Positions 1-9,818 of a stretch of DNA of 42,308 bases are shown piece after piece. Both the position numbers and the translations under genes were made by a program. Source of the DNA: Beggiatoa sp. (GTDB lineage: Bacteria; Pseudomonadota; Gammaproteobacteria; Beggiatoales; Beggiatoaceae); assembly GCA_003245895.1 (NCBI GenBank), contig QKBZ01000298.1, forward strand, positions 1-42,308, in the 5' to 3' direction. The notes under the pieces are model-generated. The model saw only the letters and a program-made list of their open reading frames with translations. It was not told where the DNA came from and searched no databases. How positions within the stretch are numbered: position 1 is the first letter of the stretch; the number at the start of each line of letters is the position of its first letter.

Positions 1-304
1 TAATGTATTACTAAAATTGCAAACTAATTACGCATTAATATTTGTTGCAAAACAGGTTAATTTTTTTGCTAATATTTAATATGTAATATAAATAAGCTGA
101 AAAAGTGCATTATGCTAGGCGTTAAGATTGTTTAATTAAAAATTAAATTGTTTTGTATAGCCAACTTTAGCGTGATTTACGACGACTAGCTGCTTGAATT
201 CACAGTAAAAATGCTGAATATCCTCTGCAATAAACTAGGAAGTTTTCTTGCATACCTACGCTTATTCACCGAATACACAGTATTCCACTCATAGGAGCAG
301 GCTC
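1..304. other. A+T-rich leader region upstream of the first gene
   Basis: I see no coding region in this stretch, which is very rich in A and T. A loose sigma-70-like pair can be read as TTGCTA (66-71) and TATAAA (87-92), but the 15-base spacing is short, so this is only a candidate promoter. The clearest signal is the ribosome-binding site AGGAG at 293-297, seven bases before the ATG at 305. Confidence 0.4.
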
Positions 305-1351
305 ATGGATTTGTCTATGCACACTTTAAAACGTGCACAATACAAAGCAGTTGACACGTTTTTAGAGAATTTTTGGTTTTTAACGCCTGTGGCAGCAGAT
401 CGCATTGGCTATGGTCAGGGCTTATTGAACCAAATGCGACAACATCGCCACAAAAAGCTGCGACGTGACGTACACATTGCCTTACTCAATTTTTCACCCA
501 CTGGCCCTAAATTCGGCCCATTAACCGCATTTTGGATTAATGAAAATTGCCGCCGCTGCTCAGCTTCCGTTAATGAACGTATTGAAGAAGCAGACGTGAT
601 CTGGACCTATAGCCAAGACCCCATTGATCATGAAGAAGAGGATAAGTTGCTGGCCTGTTTAGAGCGGGCGCGACCAGATGTGCATGTGATTAATCATCCG
701 CATCGCTATAACGCTTATTACGAGCCAACCGTGTTTCAACGCTTAGCGGCTGCTGGCGTGAATGTGCCGCGCAGCCGGTTTACCCAGTCGGATGTTGGTC
801 ATATCGAAGTGGTTTATAAGTTAAAAGCACAGCAAGGTGGTTATAAAACCAAGGAAGTGTATAGCGGCGATAAACCGGATTTTAATGCCTTTGAATTCAT
901 CGACTCGCGTGATGATGAAGGTTTATACCGCCGTTACCGCAGTTATTACATTTTAGGCGCGTTACGGGCAGACGAATTGATGCGCACTGAGGATTGGGCT
1001 TCGTGTTGGAAAAACAAACCGAAGATGAGTTACACCTTTGAGATTCCTGAACTCGAAGCTAAGCAATTGCAATTAATTGCCAAGACGCTGGACTTACAAT
1101 TTTTTGCTGTGGATTATTTGCGCCGACGCGGTGATGAGCAGCCGTTTTTTACCGACATTAATATTTATCCGCATATCGTTTCATTTCGAGATCGGGCGCG
1201 GCATACTGGTAATTATGGCATTTGGCATAACTTTGAACTGCGCGAACGCTTGCAACTACCGGAACCAGGTGGAAAATCATTTGCGGAAGTATTTGATGAA
1301 GCGGTTTGGCATTTTGTGCGCAATGAACCTTATCGTCATATTCCACATTAA
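305..1351 (+). CDS. ATP-grasp-like protein of unknown substrate
   Basis: This 348-residue soluble protein has the layout of a RimK/glutathione-synthetase-like ATP-grasp enzyme. The centre reads NHPHRYNAYYEPTVFQRL followed by AAAGVNVPRSRF, like the lead-in where these enzymes bind nucleotide. A lysine segment (VYKLKAQQGGYKTKE) follows, and near the C-terminus VDYLRR...FFTDINIYPHI resembles the acidic/Asn metal-binding end. Such enzymes join a carboxylate to an amine or thiol using ATP; the substrate cannot be read here. I chose ATG 305 because AGGAG lies seven bases upstream; an in-frame TTG at 248 has no such site. It appears monocistronic, 156 bases before coaD. The fold assignment is by motif recognition only. 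Confidence 0.6.
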   Translation: MDLSMHTLKRAQYKAVDTFLENFWFLTPVAADRIGYGQGLLNQMRQHRHKKLRRDVHIALLNFSPTGPKFGPLTAFWINENCRRCSASVNERIEEADVIWTYSQDPIDHEEEDKLLACLERARPDVHVINHPHRYNAYYEPTVFQRLAAAGVNVPRSRFTQSDVGHIEVVYKLKAQQGGYKTKEVYSGDKPDFNAFEFIDSRDDEGLYRRYRSYYILGALRADELMRTEDWASCWKNKPKMSYTFEIPELEAKQLQLIAKTLDLQFFAVDYLRRRGDEQPFFTDINIYPHIVSFRDRARHTGNYGIWHNFELRERLQLPEPGGKSFAEVFDEAVWHFVRNEPYRHIPH

Positions 1352-1400
1352 AATGCCACGAATTAGCTGACATTAAGCCGCATTTCCCGTGCAAAACTTA

Positions 1401-1431
1401 TTGCGATGTGTCACAAGGGGTATGCTACACT
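1401..1431 (+). promoter_or_regulatory. Candidate promoter of coaD
   Basis: TTGCGA (1401-1406) can serve as a -35 box with TACACT (1426-1431, 19-base spacer) or TATGCT (1421-1426, 14-base spacer) as -10. Neither spacing is ideal. The site overlaps the left arm of an inverted repeat (1413-1480). Confidence 0.35.
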
Positions 1432-1480
1432 AGCGGCCTGACGATGCCTGTTTCACTATCAGCATCGTTATGCCCCTTGT
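1413..1480 (+). promoter_or_regulatory. Nested inverted repeats in the coaD leader
   Basis: Two stems are nested in the 5' leader. The outer arms are ACAAGGGG (1413-1420) and CCCCTTGT (1473-1480). The inner arms are ACGATGC (1441-1447) and GCATCGT (1462-1468). Both pairs are exact complements. The structure ends 27 bases before the coaD start, so it could act as a leader RNA structure or as an operator. It matches no riboswitch class I know. Confidence 0.45.
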
Positions 1481-1492
1481 TGTTATCATTAG

Positions 1493-1987
<495 letters not shown>

Positions 1988-2000
1988 AATAGGAAGTTGA

Positions 2001-2282
<282 letters not shown>

Positions 2283-2319
2283 ATTTAACGAAAAATTGCA
2301 AAAGAAATTGAGCAAATGC

Positions 2320-2349
2320 TTGCTGTGACTGCCTTTTATCGATTAGAAT
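2320..2349 (+). promoter_or_regulatory. Sigma-70 promoter of tRNA-Lys
   Basis: TTGCTG (2320-2325) and TAGAAT (2344-2349) are separated by 18 bases and place a start about seven bases before the mature tRNA at 2363. Confidence 0.55.
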
Positions 2350-2362
2350 GATTAACTTTTCG

Positions 2363-2438
<76 letters not shown>

Positions 2439-2453
2439 GAATTAGAAAATAAG

Positions 2454-2476
2454 CTCAGAAATCGCTGAGTTTTTTT
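2454..2476 (+). terminator. Rho-independent terminator after tRNA-Lys
   Basis: A short stem CTCAG (2454-2458) / CTGAG (2465-2469) is followed at once by seven T residues (2470-2476). Confidence 0.75.
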
Positions 2477-2523
2477 GTCTATTCATGTATATGCTTTTTG
2501 TTCCCGTCGGTTTTTTTCTCAGA

Positions 2524-2609
<86 letters not shown>

Positions 2610-2683
2610 TCTCTATCCCTCTGATTTCAATCCTGTACTGGACGGCAATGCATGAAGGCACTTTAATGAATAGAGGTTAAGGC

Positions 2684-4012
2684 ATGCAAGTGTCCATCGA
2701 ACAAACTAGCTCCTTAGAACGGCGTATGACCGTTGGAGTTCCAAAAGAACGTATTCAACAAGAAATCCAAACGCGCTTACAGTCTTTAGCACGCACTGCT
2801 AAATTAAATGGCTTTCGTCCAGGTAAAGTGCCTTTTCGTGTTGTACAGCAAAAATATGGTCGCCAAGTCCATTTAGAAGTGTTAGACGAAGTGGTCAGCA
2901 GCAGCTTGCAAGAAGCTTTCGAGCAAGAAAATATTAAACCTGCGGGTCGTCCTAGCATCGATTTCAACACCGATCTTAGCAAACTGAATGCAGATGAAGA
3001 TTTATCTTTCACTGCGGCGTTTGAAGTCTATCCCGAATTAACTGCGTTAAAAAGCGAAGGCTTAAGCATCACTAAACCGGTTGCGGAAGTGACTGATGCC
3101 GACGTTGACAACATGTTGCAAAAATTGCGCGAACAACGCCGCAATTGGACAACTGTTGAACGTGCAGCCACCGAAACCGATCAAGTGACTATCGATTTCG
3201 TAGGCACTATTGACGGCAATGCCTTTGACAATAACTCCATCAATGATATGCCGCTGGAATTACAACATGCTGATTCCGTGTTAGCTGGCTTAAAAGATGG
3301 TTTATTGGGCATCAGTGCCGGTGAAGAACGCAACTTATCGTTAGTATTCCCTGAACAGCATCAAAATCCTGAGTTAGCCGGTAAAGCGGTTGATTGCCAT
3401 ATCACTGCTAAAGCAGTGGCAGAAGCAACTTTACCTGAGTTAGATGACGAATTTGCGAAATCTTTAGGTGTTGAAAACGGCTCTTTAGACGAATTACGCC
3501 AAGATGTGCGTGAAAATATGGGTCGTGAGCTGTCTTATGCCTTGAAAAGTAAGATCAAAAAACGCACTTTAGATGCTTTAATCGAAGCAAATCCTATTGA
3601 ATTGCCAAAATCATTAGTTGAAAATGAAGTTGAACACTTAATTTCCAACATGAAGCAGCAATATCAATATCAAGGCCAAGAAGCAGCCGATATTGATGCT
3701 CAAGACCCAGAGTTGCAAAGCAGTGCGCAACGTCGGGTACACATGGGTTTGTTATTGAGTGAATTGATCAAAACGAATGAAATTCGGCCTTCGGCAGAAA
3801 AAGTTCGGGAAATGATTGAGACGATTGCCTCGACGTATGAACAACCGGAAGCGGTAGTGAATTACTACTACTCTGATCGCCAACGCTTAGCTGAAATCGA
3901 AGCAGTGGTATTAGAGGAAGAAGTCGTCGAGTGGTTATTAGGACGTGCTGACGTAACGGAAGAAAACTTTGATTTTGAAACGGTAATGCGTCAGCAAGAA
4001 ACTCAGGAATAA
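2684..4012 (+). CDS. tig: Trigger factor
   Basis: Trigger factor is the ribosome-bound chaperone that meets nascent chains at the exit tunnel and also has FKBP-type peptidyl-prolyl isomerase activity. The 442-residue length is typical. The N-terminal ribosome-docking domain contains [18 protein letters not shown], matching the conserved GFRxGKxP signature. An FKBP-like centre ([17 protein letters not shown] onwards) and a long helical C-terminal chaperone domain follow. Ten bases separate it from clpP, so the two are probably cotranscribed. The order tig-clpP-clpX-lon-hupB-ppiD is the classical gammaproteobacterial one. Confidence 0.97.
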   Translation: MQVSIEQTSSLERRMTVGVPKERIQQEIQTRLQSLARTAKLNGFRPGKVPFRVVQQKYGRQVHLEVLDEVVSSSLQEAFEQENIKPAGRPSIDFNTDLSKLNADEDLSFTAAFEVYPELTALKSEGLSITKPVAEVTDADVDNMLQKLREQRRNWTTVERAATETDQVTIDFVGTIDGNAFDNNSINDMPLELQHADSVLAGLKDGLLGISAGEERNLSLVFPEQHQNPELAGKAVDCHITAKAVAEATLPELDDEFAKSLGVENGSLDELRQDVRENMGRELSYALKSKIKKRTLDALIEANPIELPKSLVENEVEHLISNMKQQYQYQGQEAADIDAQDPELQSSAQRRVHMGLLLSELIKTNEIRPSAEKVREMIETIASTYEQPEAVVNYYYSDRQRLAEIEAVVLEEEVVEWLLGRADVTEENFDFETVMRQQETQE

Positions 4013-4022
4013 GGCAACGCGC

Positions 4023-4670
4023 ATGAAGCACAGCAATCCCCCCGAGATTTACGCCGCAGGTGGCCTCGTGCCAATGGTGGTAGAACAATCCTCACGCGGT
4101 GAGCGAGCATATGACATTTATTCTCGATTATTAAAAGATCGAGTGATTTTTTTAGTGGGTCAAGTCGAAGACTACAGCGCTAATTTAATCATTGCTCAAT
4201 TACTTTTTTTAGAATCTGAAAATCCTGATAAGGATATTCATTTCTATATCAACTCTCCTGGTGGCGTAGTGACCGCAGGGCTTGCTATTTATGACACCAT
4301 GCAGTTTATTAAGCCAAATGTCAGTACTTTATGTATTGGTCAAGCGGCGAGCATGGGGGCGTTATTATTGGCGGGTGGTGAACCAGGTAAACGCTATTGC
4401 TTACCTCATTCACGGATGATGATTCACCAGCCATTAGGTGGCTTCCAAGGGCAAGCAACCGACATCGACATTCATGCACGCGAGATTTTACGTGTTCGTG
4501 AACGCTTGAATGCTATACTTGCCAAACATACGGGACAAACGCTGGATGCTATCCAGCACGACACCGAGCGTGATAATTTCATGTCAGCCGATGAAGCCGT
4601 CAAGTATGGGCTGGTTGACGCTGTCCTGACAAGCCGTCAGGTGGCTACGGAAGGGACAGAGCAGAAATAA
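4023..4670 (+). CDS. clpP: ATP-dependent Clp protease proteolytic subunit
   Basis: ClpP forms the 14-subunit serine protease chamber fed by ClpX or ClpA. All elements of the catalytic site are visible: the nucleophile Ser in [14 protein letters not shown], the His in [10 protein letters not shown], and an acidic residue in the following helix. The 215-residue length includes the short propeptide usual in proteobacteria. Translation probably initiates from AAGG eight bases before ATG 4023. The gene is followed by a perfect 12-bp hairpin before clpX. Confidence 0.97.
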   Translation: MKHSNPPEIYAAGGLVPMVVEQSSRGERAYDIYSRLLKDRVIFLVGQVEDYSANLIIAQLLFLESENPDKDIHFYINSPGGVVTAGLAIYDTMQFIKPNVSTLCIGQAASMGALLLAGGEPGKRYCLPHSRMMIHQPLGGFQGQATDIDIHAREILRVRERLNAILAKHTGQTLDAIQHDTERDNFMSADEAVKYGLVDAVLTSRQVATEGTEQK

Positions 4671-4689
4671 AGAACGCTTCCCCGGCATT

Positions 4690-4717
4690 GGCATCAAATC
4701 CGCTTGGATTTGATGCC
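4690..4717 (+). terminator. Perfect 12-bp hairpin between clpP and clpX
   Basis: GGCATCAAATCC (4690-4701) and GGATTTGATGCC (4706-4717) are exact complements around a GCTT loop. No T-run follows, so it may attenuate or stabilise the transcript ends rather than be a classical intrinsic terminator. Confidence 0.55.
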
Positions 4718-4751
4718 TGTTGTACCAGTCTGTTAAACGAGGAGGCTTGCG

Positions 4752-6032
4752 ATGCCTGACGAAAGAAAAGGCAAATCTGGCAGCGATGACCGTTTGCTCT
4801 ACTGCTCTTTTTGCGGTAAAAGCCAACATGAAGTGCGTAAATTAATTGCTGGCCCATCGGTATTCATCTGTGATGAATGCGTTGAGTTATGTAACGATAT
4901 TATTCGCGAAGAAATTCAAGAAAACGCCAATACTAGCGGTCAGCGCCAACTGCCAACGCCCCAAGAAATTCATCAGCATTTAAATGAATACGTGGTAGGG
5001 CAAGAGTTTGCGAAAAAAATTCTCTCGGTTGCCGTTTATAATCATTACAAGCGTTTAGAAAGCAAACACAAACGCAATGATGTTGAGATTGCGAAAAGTA
5101 ACGTATTGTTAATTGGCCCTACTGGTAGTGGTAAAACCCTGCTGGCAGAGACTTTAGCACGCTTTTTAAATGTGCCTTTCACTATGGCGGATGCGACTAC
5201 GTTAACCGAAGCCGGTTACGTGGGGGAAGATGTTGAAAACATCATCCAAAAACTGTTACAAAAATGCGATTACGATGTCGAGAAAGCTCAAACCGGCATC
5301 ATTTATATTGATGAAATCGATAAAATTTCGCGCAAATCTGATAATCCGTCTATTACCCGTGACGTGTCTGGCGAAGGGGTACAACAAGCCTTATTAAAAT
5401 TAATAGAAGGCACTGTTGCCTCTGTACCACCGCAAGGTGGTCGTAAGCACCCACAACAAGAATTTTTGCAAGTGGATACCTCACACATGTTATTCATCTG
5501 TGGTGGTGCCTTTGCAGGCTTAGAAAAAGTGATTCGCGCCCGTTCAGAAAAAAGCGGTATTGGATTTTCAGCAGAGGTACGTGGTGCCACTGATAAACGC
5601 AGTATTTCTGAATTATTGCGTTCTGTAGAGCCTGAAGATTTAATTCAATACGGTTTAATTCCTGAATTTGTAGGCCGTTTACCTGTTGCTGCGACCTTGG
5701 CTGAATTAGATGAAAGCCAATTAGTCCAAATCCTAACCGAACCCCGCAATGCTTTAACCAAGCAGTATATGCGCTTGTTTGAGATGGAAGATGTTGAGCT
5801 GGAATTCCGCGAAGAAGCCTTGCGAGCGATTTCTCGTAAAGCGATTGAGCGCAATACCGGCGCCCGTGGTTTACGTTCGATCATGGAAAACGTGTTATTA
5901 GACACCATGTACGAACTGCCTTGCATGGAAAATGTCGCGAAAGTCATTGTTGATGAAGCGGTTATCGAAGGCAAGTCAAAACCATTGGTGTTATACAACA
6001 ATCCTGATAAACAGCGACTCGCTTCTGACTAA
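4752..6032 (+). CDS. clpX: ATP-dependent Clp protease ATP-binding subunit ClpX
   Basis: ClpX is the hexameric AAA+ unfoldase that recognises tagged substrates such as ssrA-tagged chains and threads them into ClpP. The N-terminal zinc domain shows the four cysteines (YCSFCGKS ... [10 protein letters not shown]). Further on are Walker A GPTGSGKT, the pore loop AGYVGEDV, Walker [10 protein letters not shown] and the ClpP-docking loop SGIGFSAEV. The 426-residue length is normal. An AGGAGG ribosome-binding site sits just upstream. It is bounded on both sides by strong hairpins. Confidence 0.98.
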   Translation: MPDERKGKSGSDDRLLYCSFCGKSQHEVRKLIAGPSVFICDECVELCNDIIREEIQENANTSGQRQLPTPQEIHQHLNEYVVGQEFAKKILSVAVYNHYKRLESKHKRNDVEIAKSNVLLIGPTGSGKTLLAETLARFLNVPFTMADATTLTEAGYVGEDVENIIQKLLQKCDYDVEKAQTGIIYIDEIDKISRKSDNPSITRDVSGEGVQQALLKLIEGTVASVPPQGGRKHPQQEFLQVDTSHMLFICGGAFAGLEKVIRARSEKSGIGFSAEVRGATDKRSISELLRSVEPEDLIQYGLIPEFVGRLPVAATLAELDESQLVQILTEPRNALTKQYMRLFEMEDVELEFREEALRAISRKAIERNTGARGLRSIMENVLLDTMYELPCMENVAKVIVDEAVIEGKSKPLVLYNNPDKQRLASD

Positions 6033-6035
6033 GTC

Positions 6036-6074
6036 GGAAAATCAAGGCAAATCACGCGATTTGCCTTGATTTCC
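6036..6074 (+). terminator. Perfect 15-bp hairpin between clpX and lon
   Basis: AAATCAAGGCAAATC (6039-6053) and GATTTGCCTTGATTT (6058-6072) are exact complements with an ACGC loop. GG/CC extends the stem past a one-base bulge. It begins four bases after the clpX stop and is the natural terminator candidate, although no T-run follows the right arm. Confidence 0.6.
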
Positions 6075-6155
6075 GCGCTGATCAGCACTATGTACCGGCA
6101 AAACTATGACAAAAAGTTGTAGTCATGGTATCTGACTTTGCAAGAGGATAAAAAT

Positions 6156-8594
6156 ATGCCCTATGAAGACAAAACCTCTGACGTGATTGACGCGCCGCGA
6201 ATGGTTTTGCCGGTGCTGCCATTGCGCGATGTGGTGGTGTATCCCCACATGGTAATCCCTTTATTCGTCGGTCGTGAAAAGTCTATTCGCGCCCTCGAAA
6301 AAGCGATGGCTGAAGACAAACAAATTTTATTAATTGCGCAAAAAAATGCGGCTGAAGACGAGCCAGAGGTCAATGACATTCATCGGGTGGGCACGGTCTC
6401 CAGCATTTTACAATTATTAAAATTACCCGACGGCACCATTAAAGTGTTAGTTGAAGGCGGGCAACGCGCACGTATTCAAAACTTTTTATCACTGGATGAT
6501 TTGTTCACAGCGCAAGTCAGCCCATTACAAGAAGTGATTCCTGATGAGCGAGAAGTCGAAGTCTTATCGCGCTCTATCACCTCGCACTTTGATCAGTACA
6601 TCAAGCTGAACAAAAAAGTGCCACCTGAAATTTTAAGCTCTTTAGCCAATATCGATGAGTCTAGCCGTTTGGCAGACACCATCGCGGCACACATGGCGAT
6701 TAAAATCGAAGAGAAACAAAAGATTTTAGAAATCGTCGATGTGCGCGAACGCTTAGAGCACTTAATCGCCTTAATGGAATCTGAGATCGATTTATTACAA
6801 ATCGAAAAACGGATTCGCAAGCGCGTCAAAGGCCAAATGGAGAAAAGCCAGCGCGAATACTATCTGAATGAGCAGATGAAGGCGATTCAGAAAGAATTAG
6901 GCGAATTAGAAGATGTGCCGAATGAGATTGAAGAATTAACACGGCGCATTGAAGAAGCAGGCATGCCTAAAGACGCGAAGGTCAAGGCGACTGCTGAACT
7001 GAACAAGTTAAAAATGATGTCGCCAATGTCGGCAGAAGCCACTGTAGTGCGTAATTACATTGACGTGATGGTCAGTGTACCGTGGAAAAAACGCACGAAA
7101 GTGAGCCGCGACATGAGCAAAGCTGAGGCAGTGCTGGAAACGGATCACTACGGCTTAGAGAAAGTTAAAGAACGCATTTTAGAATATTTGGCAGTACAAC
7201 AACGGGTGAAGAAATTAAAAGGCCCTGTGTTGTGCTTAGTAGGGCCACCTGGGGTGGGTAAAACCTCTTTAGGTCAGTCTATTGCACGCGCCACTAACCG
7301 CAAATTTGTCCGTATGTCCTTAGGTGGCGTGCGTGATGAAGCAGAAATTCGTGGTCATCGTCGGACTTACATCGGCTCTATGCCGGGTAAAATCGTGCAG
7401 AACTTAAGCAAAGTGGGCACGCGCAATCCGCTGTTCTTATTAGATGAAGTCGATAAGATGGCTATGGATTTTCGTGGCGACCCGTCTTCTGCCTTGTTAG
7501 AAGTGTTAGACCCTGAGCAAAATCACACTTTCAACGATCATTACTTAGAAGTCGATTATGACTTATCAGAAGTAATGTTTGTGGCGACAGCCAATACCTT
7601 AAACATTCCGGCACCGTTATTAGACCGGATGGAAGTGATTCGCTTATCGGGCTATACCGAAGACGAAAAGATCAACATTGCCATGCACTATTTAGTGCCT
7701 AAGCAGATTAAAAATAACGGCTTGCGTGCCACCGAAATCAACATTGGTGAAACCGCAATTCGTGACATTATCCGCTTTTACACCCGCGAGGCAGGTGTGC
7801 GTAATTTAGAACGCGAAATTGCCAAGATGTGCCGTAAAGTAGTGAAAGACATTTTGCTGAAGAAAAATACCCATAAAGTGTCTATCAGCTCACGCAATAT
7901 TGAGAAATATTTAGGCGTGAAGCGTTTCCGTTACGGTCGTGCTGAAGAACAAGATCGGGTTGGTCAAGTGACTGGCTTGGCATGGACTGAAGTTGGTGGT
8001 GATTTATTAACCATCGAAGCGGCGATGATGCCTGGTAAAGGTAAATTATCGTATACCGGTCAATTAGGCGATGTGATGCAAGAGTCCATTCAAGCGGCGA
8101 TGAGCGTGGTGCGTAACCGTGCTAACGTGATCGGCATTGAAAGCGATTTTTATCAGAAATATGACCTGCATATCCACGTACCCGAAGGGGCAACGCCTAA
8201 AGATGGTCCAAGTGCTGGGGTCAGCATGTGCACGGCAATGGTATCGGTGTTAACCGGCATTCCAGTACGCGCCAGTGTAGCCATGACAGGTGAGATCACC
8301 TTACGTGGTGAAGTGTTGCCAATTGGTGGTTTAAAGGAAAAACTGCTGGCCGCTTTACGTGGTGGAATCCGCACGGTCTTGATTCCAGATGAAAATAAAC
8401 GCGATTTACAGGAAATTCCAGAGAATATTAAGAAAAATCTTGATATTAAGCCTGTTAAATGGATTGAAGAAGTATTAGCATTAGCCTTACAGCACATGCC
8501 GACCCCGCTGAATCAGCAGGATGAGCCTGAGCAAGAGAATATTGTGGATCAAAATGCTGAAGCTAATAAAGGCCAAGGCGTACAAACCCACTAG
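6156..8594 (+). CDS. lon: Lon protease
   Basis: Lon is the homo-hexameric ATP-dependent protease that degrades misfolded and regulatory proteins in the cytoplasm. The order is an N-terminal LonN substrate domain (starting [20 protein letters not shown]), a coiled helical stretch, an AAA+ module (Walker A GPPGVGKT, Walker [11 protein letters not shown]), and the protease with the catalytic Ser in [10 protein letters not shown] and Lys in [11 protein letters not shown] start at ATG 6156 because AGAGGA lies seven bases upstream; an in-frame TTG at 6138 gives six more residues. The result is 812 residues, a normal length. A heat-shock promoter is expected, but I cannot see a clear one. Confidence 0.97.
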   Translation: MPYEDKTSDVIDAPRMVLPVLPLRDVVVYPHMVIPLFVGREKSIRALEKAMAEDKQILLIAQKNAAEDEPEVNDIHRVGTVSSILQLLKLPDGTIKVLVEGGQRARIQNFLSLDDLFTAQVSPLQEVIPDEREVEVLSRSITSHFDQYIKLNKKVPPEILSSLANIDESSRLADTIAAHMAIKIEEKQKILEIVDVRERLEHLIALMESEIDLLQIEKRIRKRVKGQMEKSQREYYLNEQMKAIQKELGELEDVPNEIEELTRRIEEAGMPKDAKVKATAELNKLKMMSPMSAEATVVRNYIDVMVSVPWKKRTKVSRDMSKAEAVLETDHYGLEKVKERILEYLAVQQRVKKLKGPVLCLVGPPGVGKTSLGQSIARATNRKFVRMSLGGVRDEAEIRGHRRTYIGSMPGKIVQNLSKVGTRNPLFLLDEVDKMAMDFRGDPSSALLEVLDPEQNHTFNDHYLEVDYDLSEVMFVATANTLNIPAPLLDRMEVIRLSGYTEDEKINIAMHYLVPKQIKNNGLRATEINIGETAIRDIIRFYTREAGVRNLEREIAKMCRKVVKDILLKKNTHKVSISSRNIEKYLGVKRFRYGRAEEQDRVGQVTGLAWTEVGGDLLTIEAAMMPGKGKLSYTGQLGDVMQESIQAAMSVVRNRANVIGIESDFYQKYDLHIHVPEGATPKDGPSAGVSMCTAMVSVLTGIPVRASVAMTGEITLRGEVLPIGGLKEKLLAALRGGIRTVLIPDENKRDLQEIPENIKKNLDIKPVKWIEEVLALALQHMPTPLNQQDEPEQENIVDQNAEANKGQGVQTH

Positions 8595-8604
8595 AAAAGT
8601 TATC

Positions 8605-8628
8605 ATGCTACCGCAAACGTGGTAGCAT
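8605..8628 (+). terminator. Hairpin after lon
   Basis: ATGCTACC (8605-8612) pairs exactly with GGTAGCAT (8621-8628), 11 bases after the lon stop. No T-run follows. Confidence 0.5.
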
Positions 8629-8745
8629 ATAGGCACTTTCTGAAGTCTCTCTTGTAATGGCATCGGTTGTGCATATGCAGCAGGACAATGAGTAAATTGC
8701 CTTTTTGTGTTCTAACCATCCAATACCACGTCGAACGGGGGAAAA

Positions 8746-9018
8746 ATGAATAAATCAGAAATGATACAGGCAGTTGCTGAGGCGGCTAATATCTCCAAAG
8801 CACAAGCAGGGCACGCAGTAGACGCAGTCGTGGATTCAATCCGTGATGCTTTAGCCAAAGGCGACACCGTCACCTTAATTGGTTTTGGTACTTTTTCCGT
8901 GCGGGAGCGTTCAGAGCGCACTGGTCGTAATCCTCGCACTGGTGAAGAGATTAAAATTGAGGCAGCAAAAGTTCCAGTATTTAAACCTGGAAAAGCCTTG
9001 AAAGACTCAGTGAACTAA
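8746..9018 (+). CDS. hupB: DNA-binding protein HU (beta type)
   Basis: HU is a small dimeric histone-like protein that bends and compacts DNA in the nucleoid. The 90-residue length and the body ([20 protein letters not shown], the hydrophobic core [10 protein letters not shown], the DNA-embracing arm with RNPRTGEEI, and [12 protein letters not shown] at the end) are diagnostic. Its position after lon matches hupB of other gammaproteobacteria. A GGGG-rich stretch (ACGGGGGAAAA) precedes the ATG. A weak promoter can be read as TTGTAA (8652-8657) with TATGCA (8674-8679). Confidence 0.97.
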   Translation: MNKSEMIQAVAEAANISKAQAGHAVDAVVDSIRDALAKGDTVTLIGFGTFSVRERSERTGRNPRTGEEIKIEAAKVPVFKPGKALKDSVN

Positions 9019-9043
9019 GTTATACTGTTTTCTTTGTTGTGCA

Positions 9044-9074
9044 GCAGTTGGTTTAAACAAATTAAACAAACTGC
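9044..9074 (+). terminator. Hairpin after hupB
   Basis: The arms at 9044-9056 and 9062-9074 pair at 12 of 13 positions around a five-base loop. It lies 25 bases after the hupB stop. No T-run follows directly, so its role as a terminator is inferred from position. Confidence 0.4.
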
Positions 9075-9102
9075 ATCAGTCACAAATCTTTCGTTTTGAT
9101 TA

Positions 9103-9124
9103 TGTGTCCAGAGCATCGGACACA
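9103..9124. repeat. Short inverted repeat
   Basis: TGTGTCC (9103-9109) and GGACACA (9118-9124) are exact complements around eight bases. It sits between hupB and the tRNA promoter and is followed by A residues, not T, so it is not an intrinsic terminator for the plus strand. Confidence 0.4.
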
Positions 9125-9137
9125 AAAAATTAAAAAA

Positions 9138-9179
9138 AAGATTTGCAAAATCTGAAAAGTTCTGTATAATGCAAATCTT
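9138..9179 (+). promoter_or_regulatory. tRNA-Val/tRNA-Asp promoter inside a 10-bp inverted repeat
   Basis: The promoter is near consensus: TTGCAA (9143-9148), a 16-base spacer, then TATAAT (9165-9170). Exact inverted arms AAGATTTGCA (9138-9147) and TGCAAATCTT (9170-9179) bracket it, overlapping the -35 box on one side and the end of the -10 box and the start point on the other. Transcription should begin near 9177, about 19 bases before tRNA-Val. Confidence 0.7.
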
Positions 9180-9195
9180 CAAGTCGAGAGACAAC

Positions 9196-9271
9196 GGGTG
9201 TTTAGCTCAGTTGGTAGAGCGTCGCCCTTACAAGGCGAATGTCGGGGGTTCAAGTCCCTCAACACCCACCA
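9196..9271 (+). tRNA. tRNA-Val (anticodon TAC)
   Basis: This is a 76-base cloverleaf with acceptor GGGTGTT / AACACCC, then A and an encoded CCA. The anticodon stem TCGCC/GGCGA encloses CTTACAA, giving anticodon TAC. The T arm is GGGGG-TTCAAGT-CCCTC with one G-T pair. It is cotranscribed with tRNA-Asp, 12 bases downstream. Confidence 0.95.
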
Positions 9272-9283
9272 AACCAGATTTTT

Positions 9284-9360
9284 GGAGCGGTAGTTCAGTT
9301 GGTTAGAATACCGGCCTGTCACGCCGGGGGTCGCGGGTTCGAGTCCCGTCCGCTCCGCCA
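9284..9360 (+). tRNA. tRNA-Asp (anticodon GTC)
   Basis: This is a 77-base cloverleaf with acceptor GGAGCGG / CCGCTCC, then G and an encoded CCA. The anticodon stem CCGGC/GCCGG encloses CTGTCAC, giving anticodon GTC, and the T arm is GCGGG-TTCGAGT-CCCGT. Confidence 0.95.
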
Positions 9361-9371
9361 GTTTTAAGTAT

Positions 9372-9406
9372 AAAAGCGCATCCTTTAATGAATGCGCTTT
9401 TTTTTT
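9372..9406 (+). terminator. Rho-independent terminator of the tRNA-Val/Asp operon
   Basis: The stem AAAAGCGCAT (9372-9381) / ATGCGCTTTT (9392-9401) runs directly into nine T residues in total. This is the best intrinsic terminator in the window. Confidence 0.88.
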
Positions 9407-9818
9407 GCGCGTCATTCGGTGACGCGTTATTATCCGTAGCTTGCGAGTGTTGTCTACAGCAGTCCGCGACGGAATACCCGCCCGCACTGCCACACACATG
9501 CTTTAACGGTTGTAGGTTGCATAAGCAAAGTCTCATGCGACGTTGTTGATGCACTGTCATTAAGTTAAGCGATTTTGTAGGTCGGATAAGGCTTTATCCG
9601 ACATCAGGGCTTTTGTTTTAGCCTCAAGACAGCCTCACCTAAATCCTTTCCCAGAGAGAGGACTTAAAGAGGACACGTTAATTTAATGGTCGTGCGTTGT
9701 TGATGGCGGATGACAGCTAACACCTTATTCGCCCTACGAAAATCATTTTATATATCTTGCAGCGTATCCACAGTGATAACTGCACAGGCCAGTTTTTCTA
9801 TCAATACAGGTTTTAACC
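9407..9818. repeat. Non-coding stretch with degraded GTAGG-type palindromes
   Basis: I see no gene here. A small palindrome CGCGTCA / TGACGCG (9408-9426) comes first. Three members of the dispersed palindromic repeat family follow. One begins with GTAGGTTGCATAAG at 9512. One is a clean hairpin at 9577-9604 (CGGATAA/TTATCCG). One is in reverse orientation and ends CGCCCTAC at 9737. Together they form an element opened by GTAGG and closed by CCTAC, as at 18217-18367 and 36014-36148. Confidence 0.6.

Noticed and set aside
9103-9124. TGTGTCC/GGACACA as the hupB intrinsic terminator
   Set aside because: It is followed by A residues on the plus strand, and another hairpin lies nearer to the hupB stop; I list it only as a short inverted repeat.
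9196-9360. tRNA pair as a site for an integrated mobile element
   Set aside because: No integrase lies near, no second copy of a tRNA 3' end was seen, and the next gene (ppiD) is in its normal syntenic place.
9179-9560. Minus-strand frames with GTRTRDPRRDRP and WVLRDLNPRHSP
   Set aside because: These are the well-known false proteins produced by translating tRNA genes in reverse (here tRNA-Asp and tRNA-Val).
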